A program made the position numbers and the translations under genes. 64,000 bases of DNA from Azonexus hydrophilus DSM 23864 (GTDB lineage Bacteria; Pseudomonadota; Gammaproteobacteria; Burkholderiales; Rhodocyclaceae). Position 1 is the stretch's first letter; every line of letters begins with the position of its first letter. Of the stretch, positions 28,615 to 37,991 are shown piece by piece. The stretch is from the NCBI RefSeq assembly GCF_000429605.1, contig NZ_AUCE01000011.1:434001-498000 (forward strand). Reading direction: 5' to 3'. The notes under the pieces were generated by a model. The model worked only from the letters and a program-made list of their open reading frames with translations, was not told the origin of the DNA and did not search any database.

Positions 28615-30630
28615 TTAACCCGTCTGGATTACGGCTTCCGGGTGGGAAAGGTAGTAGCCCTGTGCGTAATCGACACCGAGGCCGCGCAGGATTTCCAGCG
28701 TCCGCGCGCTGCCGACGAACTCGGCCACCGTTTTCTTGCCCAGACCGCGCGCGACTTCGACGATGGCGCGGACGAAGACCTGGTCGCTGGGATCGTCGGC
28801 CAGGTTGCGGATGAACATGCCGTCGATCTTGAGCACATCGGCGGGCAACTGCTTCAGATAGGCGAAGGACGAGAAGCCGACGCCGAAATCGTCGAGGCAG
28901 ACGGTACAGCCCAAACGGTGCAAGTCGTCCATGAAGGTCTCGGCGTCATGGATGTTGGCCAGGGCAGCGGTCTCGGTCAATTCGACGATGAGCCGCTGCG
29001 GCTCGACCTCGAACGCCGCCAGCTTGCTGCGGATCAGTTCGGCCAGTCCCGGTTCGCCGAAGGAGCGCGCGGAAATGTTGATGGCCAGGGCCGGCAGATC
29101 GGGTTCTTCGGCGAGCACGCGGATGGCGTCGCTGATCACCCAGCGGTCGATGTCGAGAATGCGCCCGCTCTTCTCGGCGGCGGGGATGAACTTGCCCGGC
29201 ATCAGCAGCGAATCGGGGCTGTCCGGGTCGATCATCCGGACCAGGGCTTCGTAATGGGCGACGGTGCCGGTGCGCACCGAGTGGATGCCCTGGAAATGCA
29301 GGACCAGGCGCCGCTCGTCGAGCGCGCGCTGGATGCGGTCGTTCCAGCCCAGTTGGTGGAGCATCTGCTCGGAGTCGTCGAGATCGGGCCGGTAGATGCG
29401 CCAGCAGTTCTTGCCGCTGGACTTGGCCTGGTACATCGCGGCGTCGGCGTGGGAAACGATGTTCTCGCTGCTGTCACCGTGTTCCGGGAAAAGCGCGATG
29501 CCGAGGCTGATGGTCAGGCCGAGCTGATGGCCGGAGAAATCGAAGGCGATGCTGCGCACGGCATTGACGATGCGTTCGGCCAGCGCCTGGGCGCCGGCCC
29601 GGTCGGCCCCGGGGGCGAGGATGACGAACTCGTCGCCACCCAGGCGGGCGAGCATTTCGTCGGCGCGGACGATCTTGCCGATGGTGTTGGCAGCGCGCAG
29701 CAGGACGTTGTCGCCGGCGCGATGGCCAAAGGTGTCGTTGATCGTCTTGAATTCGTCGATGTCGAAGTAAAGCAGCGCGCCATGGTATTCCGGTCCGCGA
29801 TGCACGTGTTCCAGTGCGCGTTCGAGTTCGGCCGAGAAGCGGGCCCGGTTGGCCAGCCCGGTCAGCGGGTCGCTTTCGGCCATGTAGAGCAGGCGTTCAG
29901 CCAGTTCGCGCTGGGTCAGCTCGGCTGCCTCGAGTTCCACCATGCGGGCATTCAGGGCGGTGGCCATGGCGTTGAAGGCGGTGACGACGCGGCCGATATC
30001 GTCGTTGTCACCACTGGGCAGCGGCGAAAAGCGCTCGCCTTGCGCCAGGGCGCGGCTGGCGTTCGACAGCGCGCTCAGGTGGCGGGTCAGCCACAGTGCG
30101 ATGGCGGTCAGCACGCCGGTGGTCAGCAGGATGCCGAACAGGGCGAGCAGGATGTTCTGGGTCAGGATGTCGCGCCGGGCGGTATTCAGGAAGTGCAGGT
30201 CGAGTCCGATCAGCAGTTCGCCGTAGTGCCGGCCTTCGATTTCCATGGCGATGTGGAAGTCCATGCGGCTGCTGTCCTCGGGTAGTCCCGAGAGGAATTC
30301 CACGGCGCTTTGCCCGGGCAGTTCGCTGGCCGACGCCGAGGCGATGCGCCGGTCTTCGTCGTCGAACATGACCAGATAGCTCATCCCCTGCAACTGGCGT
30401 GCGTCGTTCAGGATTTCGCTGATGGCGGCGTAGTCGTGCTGGGCCATGGCCGGCGCCAGCGCGGCCCGCATCAGGCGGCTGGTTTCAGCCCGGCGCAGCT
30501 CGAATTGCTGGAGCAGGTGGGTTTCGGCAAGGCGCTGGCTGTTCCACAGTATGGCCGAAATCATCACGACCTCGACGATCACCGTCAGGACGATCAGGCG
30601 CCCGCGCAACGAGCGGGGCAGCAGCGTCAT
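28615..30630 (-). CDS. Membrane GGDEF-EAL c-di-GMP signalling protein
   Basis: This 671-residue protein has a transmembrane segment (about 11-28), a periplasmic sensor region, a second membrane segment (about 165-190) and a HAMP-like linker. The GGDEF domain has GGDEF intact at 331-335 (LARLGGDEFVILAPG). The EAL domain has EAL at 461-463 and DDFGVGFSS in place of DDFGTGYSS. Both diguanylate cyclase and phosphodiesterase activities are possible. The ATG at 30630 overlaps the stop of the PhnD-like binding protein gene (ATGA), so that protein probably feeds the sensor region. Confidence 0.93.
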   Translation of the reverse strand: MTLLPRSLRGRLIVLTVIVEVVMISAILWNSQRLAETHLLQQFELRRAETSRLMRAALAPAMAQHDYAAISEILNDARQLQGMSYLVMFDDEDRRIASASASELPGQSAVEFLSGLPEDSSRMDFHIAMEIEGRHYGELLIGLDLHFLNTARRDILTQNILLALFGILLTTGVLTAIALWLTRHLSALSNASRALAQGERFSPLPSGDNDDIGRVVTAFNAMATALNARMVELEAAELTQRELAERLLYMAESDPLTGLANRARFSAELERALEHVHRGPEYHGALLYFDIDEFKTINDTFGHRAGDNVLLRAANTIGKIVRADEMLARLGGDEFVILAPGADRAGAQALAERIVNAVRSIAFDFSGHQLGLTISLGIALFPEHGDSSENIVSHADAAMYQAKSSGKNCWRIYRPDLDDSEQMLHQLGWNDRIQRALDERRLVLHFQGIHSVRTGTVAHYEALVRMIDPDSPDSLLMPGKFIPAAEKSGRILDIDRWVISDAIRVLAEEPDLPALAINISARSFGEPGLAELIRSKLAAFEVEPQRLIVELTETAALANIHDAETFMDDLHRLGCTVCLDDFGVGFSSFAYLKQLPADVLKIDGMFIRNLADDPSDQVFVRAIVEVARGLGKKTVAEFVGSARTLEILRGLGVDYAQGYYLSHPEAVIQTG

Positions 30631-31490
30631 TTTTGATCCGCTTCGCGCAGCTGCCGGCGGGTTTCGGGCAGTGCGCGTTCCAGCGTCTTGCGGTCGTCGG
30701 CGGTGAGCGCGCGGAAACCGCCCTGGGCCGTGGAGGTGAAGAATTCCTGGCCAGCAGGCGAGCGTTCGAAAGCTTGCAGCGCGGCGATTACGGCCTTGTA
30801 ATCCTCGCCCAGGCGGGCATGGGCGATGTAGAACTGTCCCGGGAAAACGGCCAGGTCGCGCCAGACCTGGGTGCGCTGGCGAATTTCCGGCGGCGACAGG
30901 ACCAGGCTGGTGGCATTGACCAGGGCGGCGCGGGTCTTGCCGGTAATCGCGTTGTGGATTGCGCTGGAATGCGAGACGGCGCTGACGAACTGGTAGTCCC
31001 GGTTCTCGACCAGTCCCTCGTCGGCCAGGGTCTGTGCGCCCAGGATGGCCATCAGTGCGCTGCGGTCGGTGACGGCAATGCTGGCGCCGCGCAAGTCGGC
31101 GATGTTCTTGACTGGTTGGTCGGCGGCACTGACCAGAATGCCGCGAATCGGGTCGCGGTGAACCAGCAGCGGCTGAAAACCATGGTCGCGAATCGCCAGC
31201 CAGCCGTAATGCGGCGGGGTGATCGCAATATCGTAGTCGCCAGCGCGCAGGCGCTGGAAAAAGCTTTTGTAATCTGGAGCGGTACGCAGATTGACCGGGC
31301 GCTGCAGGCTGCTTTCCAGGCTCTGGGCCAGCGCCGCATGAGTGCGCAGCAGCATGCCGGTGCTCATGTAGGGAACGATGCCGAGGGTCAGCGGGGTGCC
31401 GGCCGGCTTTTCGGCGGCTGTGGCCGGATGCGGCAGGATAAGGCCAAGGGCCAGCGACAGGGCGCAGACGAACAAGCTCAGGTGGCGCAT
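30627..31490 (-). CDS. PhnD-like periplasmic substrate-binding protein
   Basis: This 287-residue exported protein has a signal peptide (LFVCALSLALGLILPHPATAA). Its type 2 periplasmic binding fold resembles the phosphate/phosphonate family (LTLGIVPYMSTGMLLRTH, ADLRGASIAVTDRSALMAI). No ABC transporter genes are adjacent. It is coupled instead to a GGDEF-EAL protein, which suggests a sensory rather than a transport role. I chose the ATG at 31490 over a GTG at 31508. Confidence 0.85.
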   Translation of the reverse strand: MRHLSLFVCALSLALGLILPHPATAAEKPAGTPLTLGIVPYMSTGMLLRTHAALAQSLESSLQRPVNLRTAPDYKSFFQRLRAGDYDIAITPPHYGWLAIRDHGFQPLLVHRDPIRGILVSAADQPVKNIADLRGASIAVTDRSALMAILGAQTLADEGLVENRDYQFVSAVSHSSAIHNAITGKTRAALVNATSLVLSPPEIRQRTQVWRDLAVFPGQFYIAHARLGEDYKAVIAALQAFERSPAGQEFFTSTAQGGFRALTADDRKTLERALPETRRQLREADQK

Positions 31491-31545
31491 ACGACAATCC
31501 GGGGACACATAAGCACAGGATTATAGACCGTAAGGCCGTCAGGGT

Positions 31546-33471
31546 TTATGCGGAATCGGCGGACGGCAGTGCTTCGAGTGCTTCGTGCAATTCCAGCCAG
31601 CGCAGCTCGGCTTCGTCGATCTGCTCGCCAAGTGTACTGGCCTGGCGATGCATTTCTTCGCTTCTGGCGCGGTCTACCTTGGTGTAAAAATCGGGCTCGG
31701 CGAATTGCGCGTCGAGCGCCGCCTTCTCTGCCTGCCACTTGGCCAGCTTGCGGTCGATCTGCTCGATTTCCTTGCTCAGCGTGCGCCGCCGGGCGAGCAG
31801 GGCCTGCCGGCTGGCCTTGGCGTCGGCGCGTTGCTGCAGGCGTTCGCTTTTCTCGGCAGCGACGTCGGGTGCCGCTGCCTTCTCGGCGTTGCGCTGCGCT
31901 GCCAGCCAGGCGGCGTAGTCGTCGAGGTCGCCGTCGAAAGGCGTTGCCCGGCCGTTGTCGACGAGCAGCAGTTCGTCGGCGCAGGTGCGCAGCAGATGGC
32001 GGTCGTGCGAGACGACGACCATGCCGCCCTCGAATTCCTGCATGGCGAAGGTCAGCGCCTCGCGCATTTCCAGGTCGAGGTGGTTGGTCGGTTCGTCGAG
32101 CAGCAGCAGGTTGGGCTTGGTGCGGATCAGCAGGGCCAGCGCCAGGCGCGATTTCTCGCCGCCGGAGAAGGGTTCGACGGCGCGTGTCGCCATGTCGCCG
32201 CGGAAGTCGAAACCGCCCAGGTAATCGCGCAGTTCCTGCTCCGGCGTCAGCGGCTCAAGGCGTTGCAGGTGCTGCAGCGGCGATTCGTCGGGGCGCAGTT
32301 GTTCGAGCTGGTGCTGGGCGAAGTAGCCGATATTCAGCGCCTTGGCTTCCCTACGGTTTCCTTTTTCCTCGCCGCCTTGTTGCGCGACGGCACCGGCGAG
32401 CAGCTTGATCAGCGTCGACTTGCCGGCGCCGTTGCGGCCGAGCAGGCCGATGCGGCAGCCCGGGCGCAGCGTCAGCGTGATGTTGTCGAGAATCTTGCGG
32501 TCGACGTAACCGGCACTGGCATTCTCGATGACCAGCAGCGGATCGGGCAGGCTTTCCGGCGCGCGGAAGCTGAAATGGAAGGGCGAGTCGACGTGCGCGG
32601 CGGCGACGATTTCCATGCGTTCGAGCATCTTGACCCGGCTCTGCGCCTGGCGTGCCTTGGTCGCCTTGGCCTTGAAGCGCTCGACGAAGCGGGTCAGCTT
32701 GGCGATCTCGCGCTGCTGCGCGGCGAAAGCCGATTGCTGGGCGGCCAGGCGGGCGGCCTTGGCACGTTCGTAGTCGGAGTAGCCGCCCGTGGTCAGCGTC
32801 AGCTTCTGCTGGTCGATGGCGATGATCTGGCCGACCACGGCGTCGAGGAAGTCGCGGTCGTGCGAGATCAGCAGCAGCGTCGCCGGCGTCGTCTTCAGCC
32901 ATTGTTCCAGCCAGAGCACGGCGTCGAGGTCTAGGTGGTTGGTCGGCTCGTCGAGCAGCAGGAGGTCGGCGCGGCAGGAGAGGGCGCGGGCGAGGTTGAG
33001 GCGGACCCGCCAGCCGCCGGAGAAATCGGCGACCGGCCGGGCGAAATCGGCGTCGGTGAAGCCAAGCCCGTGCAGCACCTCGGCGGCGCGCGCCTTGGCC
33101 GAATAGCCGTCGATGTCGGCGTAGCGGGTGTGCAGGTGACCGATCGCCTCGCCGTCGCCGCGAGCCTCGGCGTCGGCCAGTTCGCGTTCGACGCGGCGCA
33201 GTTCGAGGTCGCCGTCGAGCACGAAATCGAGCGCGGCGTCGGGCAGGGCCGGGGTTTCCTGGGTGACGCGGGCGATCTGCCAGCTGGCCGGAATCTCGCA
33301 GTCGCCGGCTTCGGCGTGCAGTTCGCCGGCGAGCAGCGCGAACAGGCTGGACTTGCCGCAGCCATTGGCGCCGACCACGCCGACTTTCCAGCCGGGGTGG
33401 AGCTGCAGGTTGGCGTCGACCACCAGGGGGCGGGCGGCGCGGGCGAAGGTGAGTTGGCGGAGGGCGATCAT
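31546..33471 (-). CDS. ABC-F family ATPase (YheS/Uup type)
   Basis: This 641-residue soluble protein with two ABC ATPase domains and no membrane helices acts on the ribosome in translation. Walker A sequences are GANGCGKSSL and GRNGAGKSTL; signatures are DFSGGWRVRL and FSGGEKSRLAL, each followed by LLLDEPTNHLDL. A charged linker separates the domains, and a C-terminal coiled coil (about 540-635) is present. It is closer to YheS than to EttA because of that C-terminal extension. It is divergent from the HD-GYP gene with a 40 bp gap. Confidence 0.92.
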   Translation of the reverse strand: MIALRQLTFARAARPLVVDANLQLHPGWKVGVVGANGCGKSSLFALLAGELHAEAGDCEIPASWQIARVTQETPALPDAALDFVLDGDLELRRVERELADAEARGDGEAIGHLHTRYADIDGYSAKARAAEVLHGLGFTDADFARPVADFSGGWRVRLNLARALSCRADLLLLDEPTNHLDLDAVLWLEQWLKTTPATLLLISHDRDFLDAVVGQIIAIDQQKLTLTTGGYSDYERAKAARLAAQQSAFAAQQREIAKLTRFVERFKAKATKARQAQSRVKMLERMEIVAAAHVDSPFHFSFRAPESLPDPLLVIENASAGYVDRKILDNITLTLRPGCRIGLLGRNGAGKSTLIKLLAGAVAQQGGEEKGNRREAKALNIGYFAQHQLEQLRPDESPLQHLQRLEPLTPEQELRDYLGGFDFRGDMATRAVEPFSGGEKSRLALALLIRTKPNLLLLDEPTNHLDLEMREALTFAMQEFEGGMVVVSHDRHLLRTCADELLLVDNGRATPFDGDLDDYAAWLAAQRNAEKAAAPDVAAEKSERLQQRADAKASRQALLARRRTLSKEIEQIDRKLAKWQAEKAALDAQFAEPDFYTKVDRARSEEMHRQASTLGEQIDEAELRWLELHEALEALPSADSA

Positions 33472-33511
33472 CAGGGGGCGAATTATAGCGGCGGGCTGCT
33501 AGAATCCTCGC

Positions 33512-34720
33512 ATGATCAAGCTGATTACCACCGACCAGCTCAAACCGGGCATGTATATCCATGACCTCAATTGCGGCTGGCTCGATCATCCCTTCCTGAC
33601 CAACGCTTTCCACGTGCGCGACATGGCGACCGTGGACAAGATCGTCAAGCTCGGTATCCGGGAGGTGTACATCGACACCGTCAAGGGTGCCGATGTCTGG
33701 CAGGCGCGCAGTGCCAGCGAGGTCAGTGCCGAACTCGACCGGCGGCTGCAGGAAATTGCCGAGAAAAGATCCGACCGGCCGATCGAGGTCGACGTCAAGG
33801 ACGAAGCGGCCCGGGCGCGCCGTCTGCAAGGCGAAGCCAACAAGATCGTGCGCAACATGATGGACGATGTGCGCCTGGGCCAGCAGATTCAGGTCGAGCG
33901 CGTCGAGCCGCTGGTCGAGGGCATTGTCGATTCGATCTTCCGCAACCAGGATGCGCTGCTGCCGCTGAATCGTCTGAAGAATCACGACGACTATACCTTC
34001 CAGCATTCGGTCAGCGTCTGTGCCCTGCTGGTCGCCTTCGGCCGGGGCATGAAACTCGACAAGGCGGTGATCCGCGAACTGGCGCTCGGTGGCTTGCTGC
34101 ACGATGTTGGCAAGGCGCGTATTCCTGATCGCATCCTGAACAAGCCGGGCAAGCTGAGCGACGACGAATTCGACCACATGCAACACCATGTCGACGAGGG
34201 TGTTGCCCTGTTGCGCGAGTCGGGCGGCGTCAGCGACATCGCTTTGCAGGTGACCGCCCAGCACCACGAGCGCTTCGACGGGTCGGGTTATCCCGGTGGC
34301 CTGGTCGGCGCCGGCGTGTCGCTGTACGGGCAGATGGCGTCAATTGTCGATGTCTATGATGCGATCACTTCCGAGCGCGTCTACCACAAGGGTATGGCGC
34401 CGACCCAGGCGCTGAAGAAGCTTCTCGAATGGAGCAGCCATCATTTTGATCCCAAGCTGGTCCAGGCCTTCATCCGCTCGATCGGCATCTATCCCAGCGG
34501 CTCGCTGGTCATGCTCGAAAGCAAGCGCCTCGGCGTGGTTCTGGAGCAGAACGAAGGCAATCTGCTTGAACCCGTGATCAGGGTCTTCTATCACACCGGG
34601 CAGAAGCACTACATTCCGCCGGAAATCATCGACCTGTCCAAGTTCCAGGTAGACCGGGTCGCCAGTTTCGAAAGCTACGAAAAATGGAACATCGATCCTC
34701 AGCTCTGGTTGCCGGGCTGA
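33512..34720 (+). CDS. HD-GYP c-di-GMP phosphodiesterase (DUF3391 N-terminus)
   Basis: This 402-residue protein probably degrades c-di-GMP. The N-terminal DUF3391 region (ITTDQLKPGMYIHDLNCGW) precedes an HD-GYP domain with all key residues: FQHSVSVCAL, GLLHDVGKARIP, HHERFDGSGYPGG and VDVYDAITS. No membrane segment or receiver domain is present. A paralogous gene follows 42 bp downstream with a defective HD pair. Confidence 0.92.
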   Translation: MIKLITTDQLKPGMYIHDLNCGWLDHPFLTNAFHVRDMATVDKIVKLGIREVYIDTVKGADVWQARSASEVSAELDRRLQEIAEKRSDRPIEVDVKDEAARARRLQGEANKIVRNMMDDVRLGQQIQVERVEPLVEGIVDSIFRNQDALLPLNRLKNHDDYTFQHSVSVCALLVAFGRGMKLDKAVIRELALGGLLHDVGKARIPDRILNKPGKLSDDEFDHMQHHVDEGVALLRESGGVSDIALQVTAQHHERFDGSGYPGGLVGAGVSLYGQMASIVDVYDAITSERVYHKGMAPTQALKKLLEWSSHHFDPKLVQAFIRSIGIYPSGSLVMLESKRLGVVLEQNEGNLLEPVIRVFYHTGQKHYIPPEIIDLSKFQVDRVASFESYEKWNIDPQLWLPG

Positions 34721-34762
34721 TTCCGGCCTGGATGGCCGGCGATTGAGCAGGCGCGGTTCACG

Positions 34763-35956
34763 GTGATCCGCAAGATAGCCATCGGCGATTTGCAGCCCGG
34801 CATGTATGTCGTTGATCTGCACAAATCCTGGCTGGAACACCGCCTCTGGCGCAACCGCCTGATGATCCGCGACCAGGCGCAGATCGACCGCCTGCGCGAG
34901 GACGGTATCGTCGAAGTCAGCATCGATACCCGGCGCGGCAAGGATGTCCCGGTTCCTGCGCCGAAGGAAGCCCGTCGGCCGGTGCCGATGTTGCCGCCCA
35001 GGCCTGCGCCACGGGTGTCCCTGGGCGAGGAAAGACGGCGTTCGGCCCGCCTGTTGAACGAGGGGGCAGTTCTGCTCGACGAGCTGACCGATGCGGCCCG
35101 GGCCGGGCAGCGGGTCGACGCATTGCGTCTGGAGCCGCTGGTGGCCCGAATGATCGAATCGGTGGCGCGCAATCCCGATGCGCTGGTTCCCCTGTCCCGG
35201 CTCAAGCAGATGGGCGAGTACGACAATGCCCATGCCGTGGCAACGGCGGCGCTGATCATTGCGCTTGGTCGTCAGCAGGGGCTGGCCGCGCCCGAAATCG
35301 AGAAAATGGCGCTCGGGGCCTTGCTCAAGGACATCGGGCTGGCGGCCATTGATACGCGTTTGGTCGACAAGTCGGGGCAGCTATCGCATGCCGAGTATGT
35401 GCAGGTACAACGCCATGTCGAGGAGGGCCTGGCGGTGCTCGAAGCGACCGCCAGCCTGCCGGAAACGACGGTGGCGGTGGTTCTTGAGCACCACGAGCGT
35501 TTCAACGGCAGCGGCTATCCCTACCGCATGGCCGGCGAAGGGATTTCACTGGCCGGCCGGCTGGCGGCGATTGTCGATAGCTATGACGCGATGACCTCCG
35601 ACCGCCCGTATCGTGCCGCGCTATCGCCGACGGTGGCATTGCGCCAGCTTTACGAGCAGGGCGGCAGCCAGTTCGATCCGGCGCTGGTCGCCGGCCTGGT
35701 CCGCACCCTTGGCATTTACCCGGTCGGTACCCTGGTGCTGCTCGAAAGCGGGCATCTGGCGGTGGTCGAGCAGGTGCATGCCGAGCAACCGTTGAACCCG
35801 GTGGTCAATGTCATCTACCACGCCGGGCGGCGCCAGTATTGCGCGCCGGTGCAGGTCGACCTGGCCAGGAAAGTCGGTAACCACTACGGGCAGATCGTCC
35901 GCGCCGAAAGCTTCCAGCGTTGGGGGCTCAGTCCGGAGCGCTGGCAACCAGCCTGA
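34763..35956 (+). CDS. HD-GYP paralogue with degenerate catalytic HD (DUF3391 N-terminus)
   Basis: This 397-residue tandem paralogue has the same architecture (IAIGDLQPGMYVVDLHKSW, then an HD-GYP domain). The HD dyad is replaced by Lys189-Asp190 (GALLKDIGLAAID), and the following Lys is Leu. The GYP segment (HHERFNGSGYPYR) and other metal-ligand histidines remain. It may bind c-di-GMP without cleaving it, or regulate its neighbour. It starts with GTG and overlaps the convergent mutY by 29 bp. Confidence 0.9.
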   Translation: MIRKIAIGDLQPGMYVVDLHKSWLEHRLWRNRLMIRDQAQIDRLREDGIVEVSIDTRRGKDVPVPAPKEARRPVPMLPPRPAPRVSLGEERRRSARLLNEGAVLLDELTDAARAGQRVDALRLEPLVARMIESVARNPDALVPLSRLKQMGEYDNAHAVATAALIIALGRQQGLAAPEIEKMALGALLKDIGLAAIDTRLVDKSGQLSHAEYVQVQRHVEEGLAVLEATASLPETTVAVVLEHHERFNGSGYPYRMAGEGISLAGRLAAIVDSYDAMTSDRPYRAALSPTVALRQLYEQGGSQFDPALVAGLVRTLGIYPVGTLVLLESGHLAVVEQVHAEQPLNPVVNVIYHAGRRQYCAPVQVDLARKVGNHYGQIVRAESFQRWGLSPERWQPA

Positions 35957-36965
35957 TCAAGCGGGCAATCGGCGTCGGTACGCCAGCCGCAGCGGCTTTG
36001 CTCAGCGGCAACCATGCGCTGCCGGTCTCGCCGGTTGCCGGAGGCGCCTGGACACGGCAGAGCACCGGTTGCAGGGTCAGCCGGAAATGCGTGAACGCGT
36101 GTTTCAGGTCAGGCAGCTTCCGCTGCGCCAGGGCGCACAGACCGCGCGCCGCCAGCACCTGCTCCGGTTCGCCTTCCGGTGGCACCAGCAGGCCACCCCA
36201 CAGGCCGCTCGGCGGTCGCCGTTCGAGTAGCAGGCGCTGGCCGTCGGTGATCAGCACGAAGGTCGCGTTGCGTTCCGGCATCGGCGCTCGCGGCCGGGCT
36301 TCCGGCAAGGTTTTCTGGCGCCCTTCGCGGCGGGCGACGCAGGCATCGGCAAAGGGACAGGCCGGACAGTGCGGCGTGCCGCGCGTGCACAAGGTCGCGC
36401 CGAGGTCCATCAGGCCCTGCGTGTAGGCCTCGATGCCGGTTTCCGGGAGCAGGCTTTCGGCGAGTTGCCAGAGTTTGCGTTCAACCGGAGCCGAGCCCGG
36501 AAAACCGGCGATGCCGAAGACCCGGCATAGCACTCGCTTGACGTTGCCGTCGAGGATTGCGGCCCGCTCGCCGAAACAGAAGGCAGCGATGGCGGCGGCC
36601 GTCGACCGGCCAATGCCGGGAAGTTCGGCGAGTTCGGCCGCAGTTCTCGGGAAAGCCCCGCCATGCTGCGCGACGATCTGCTGGGCGCAACGGTGCAGGT
36701 TGCGCGCCCGGGCGTAGTAACCGAGTCCGGCCCAGTGTTTGACGACGCGCTCGATCGGCGCCGCCGCCAGCGCCACAATATCGGGAAAGCTGCTCAGGAA
36801 ACGCTGGTAATAGGGGATCACCGTGGCGACCTGAGTCTGCTGCAGCATGATTTCCGACAGCCAGACCCGGTAGGGGTCGCGGCTACCCTGCCAGGGCAGG
36901 TCGTGGCGGCCGGCAGTCTGTTGCCAGGCGATCAGTCGTTGGGCAAAGCTTTGTTCTTTCGGCAA
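35928..36965 (-). CDS. mutY: Adenine DNA glycosylase MutY
   Basis: MutY removes A mispaired with 8-oxoguanine. The likely TTG start at 36965 gives 345 residues aligned with E. coli MutY (FAQRLIAWQQTAGRHDLPW). The catalytic Glu lies in WLSEIMLQQTQV and the Asp in ILDGNVKRVL. The HhH motif is LPGIGRSTAAAIA, and the iron-sulfur cluster is C-x6-C-x2-C-x5-C (LCTRGTPHCPACPFADAC). A C-terminal NUDIX-like domain (about 230-345) recognises 8-oxoG. The frame remains open further upstream, but that part is antisense to the flavin reductase. Confidence 0.94.
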   Translation of the reverse strand: MPKEQSFAQRLIAWQQTAGRHDLPWQGSRDPYRVWLSEIMLQQTQVATVIPYYQRFLSSFPDIVALAAAPIERVVKHWAGLGYYARARNLHRCAQQIVAQHGGAFPRTAAELAELPGIGRSTAAAIAAFCFGERAAILDGNVKRVLCRVFGIAGFPGSAPVERKLWQLAESLLPETGIEAYTQGLMDLGATLCTRGTPHCPACPFADACVARREGRQKTLPEARPRAPMPERNATFVLITDGQRLLLERRPPSGLWGGLLVPPEGEPEQVLAARGLCALAQRKLPDLKHAFTHFRLTLQPVLCRVQAPPATGETGSAWLPLSKAAAAGVPTPIARLIRLVASAPD

Positions 36966-37028
36966 ATTTCGTCTCGACGCGGGAAGCGGGAGCCGGGATA
37001 ATACGGCGTTTTTTCCGTAGTGAATGCC

Positions 37029-37520
37029 ATGACCCAGCCGCAAACCGATACCCGCGCCCTGCGCAATGCCCTTGGCCGCTTTGCCACCGGCATCGCCATC
37101 GTCACGGCGATCGATCCGGACGGCCATCCGATCGGGCTGACGGTCAATTCCTTCTCGGCGGTTTCCCTGCAGCCGGCGCTGGTGCTGTGGTGTCTCGACA
37201 ACGGCTCGCACAATCTGGAAGCCTTCCGCAAGTCAAGTCACCACGCGATCAACATCCTCTCAGCCGAACAGCAGGATCTCTCCAACCGTTTTGCCACCTG
37301 GCCGGCCGACCGCTTTGTCGGACTGCCCTGGCACGCCGGCGTCGGCGGCGCACCGGTATTCCCCGGTTGCTGCGCCAGTTTCGAAGTCGCCAACGAGAGC
37401 GCGCTGCCGGGCGGCGATCACACGATCTTCGTCGGCCGCGTCGAGAAATTCAGCGAAGCCCCGCAACTGGCGCCATTGTTGTTCCACGCCGGCCGGTACC
37501 GCAAACTGGCCGGGGTCTGA
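37029..37520 (+). CDS. Flavin reductase family FMN-binding protein
   Basis: This 163-residue flavin reductase-like (DIM6/NTAB) protein reduces FMN/FAD with NAD(P)H or serves as the reductase of a two-component monooxygenase. Family features are RFATGIAIVTAIDPDG, GLTVNSFSAVSLQP and NGSHNLEAFRKS, with the C-terminal FVGRVEKFSEA and LLFHAGRYRKL. No oxygenase gene is adjacent. The ATG at 37029 is preceded by a possible -10 (GATAAT at 36997). Confidence 0.88.
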   Translation: MTQPQTDTRALRNALGRFATGIAIVTAIDPDGHPIGLTVNSFSAVSLQPALVLWCLDNGSHNLEAFRKSSHHAINILSAEQQDLSNRFATWPADRFVGLPWHAGVGGAPVFPGCCASFEVANESALPGGDHTIFVGRVEKFSEAPQLAPLLFHAGRYRKLAGV

Positions 37521-37529
37521 TCCGGCAGT

Positions 37530-37991
37530 TCAGTTAGGCAGTCCTGCCCGGTCCGACTGGCGTCGGCGGGGATGATTGCCGGAGATGGGCAGGCCGCCCA
37601 CGCCGTTGTCGCTGGTCCATTGGATCAGGGCTTCCCTGATCAGCCGTGCCTCGCCGGCGCTCAATTCGTCGTTGGCCAGCGCGATCCGCATCATTCCGCG
37701 CAGCAGGGTCTGTTGCAGGAAGGGATGGCTGACCTCTTCCAGCACCCGGGACAGGTCGCCGGCCGTCAGGCGCTGGTCGAGGGTACGGGTCATCGACTGA
37801 CCGAGTTCGAGGTCTTCGTAGAACTCGCGGATCACCGTGTCGAGCAGCGGGCTGTCGATACCCAGCGCGCGCAGGATGTCGTCCTGTTCGATCAGTTTGT
37901 ACTCTTCCGGCTCAGCCACACCGTCGATCAGCATGCCGAGGGCGAGGATGCGGGCAATGGCCTTGGGGCTGTTGTTTGGGTAATGGCGCAT
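37530..37991 (-). CDS. TerB-like helical protein of unknown function
   Basis: This 153-residue, mostly helical acidic protein has a TerB/DjlA-like pattern in its second half (RGMMRIALANDELSAGEARLI). The first half repeats a similar character (LALGMLIDGVAEPEEYKLI). Such proteins occur in stress and tellurite-associated modules, but no other ter genes are here. The last 20 residues are polar and probably disordered. Its function is unknown. Confidence 0.65.
   Translation of the reverse strand: MRHYPNNSPKAIARILALGMLIDGVAEPEEYKLIEQDDILRALGIDSPLLDTVIREFYEDLELGQSMTRTLDQRLTAGDLSRVLEEVSHPFLQQTLLRGMMRIALANDELSAGEARLIREALIQWTSDNGVGGLPISGNHPRRRQSDRAGLPN

Noticed and set aside
28477-30285. A 602-codon plus-strand frame opposite the GGDEF-EAL gene
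   Set aside because: Shadow of the minus-strand gene, which has intact GGDEF and EAL motifs.
33500-33505. TAGAAT as a -10 box for the first HD-GYP gene
   Set aside because: It lies only six bases before the ATG, which would leave no leader for a ribosome-binding site, and no -35 fits.
36966-37211. N-terminal extension of mutY
   Set aside because: It is antisense to the flavin reductase and does not resemble MutY; the TTG at 36965 aligns with the E. coli start.
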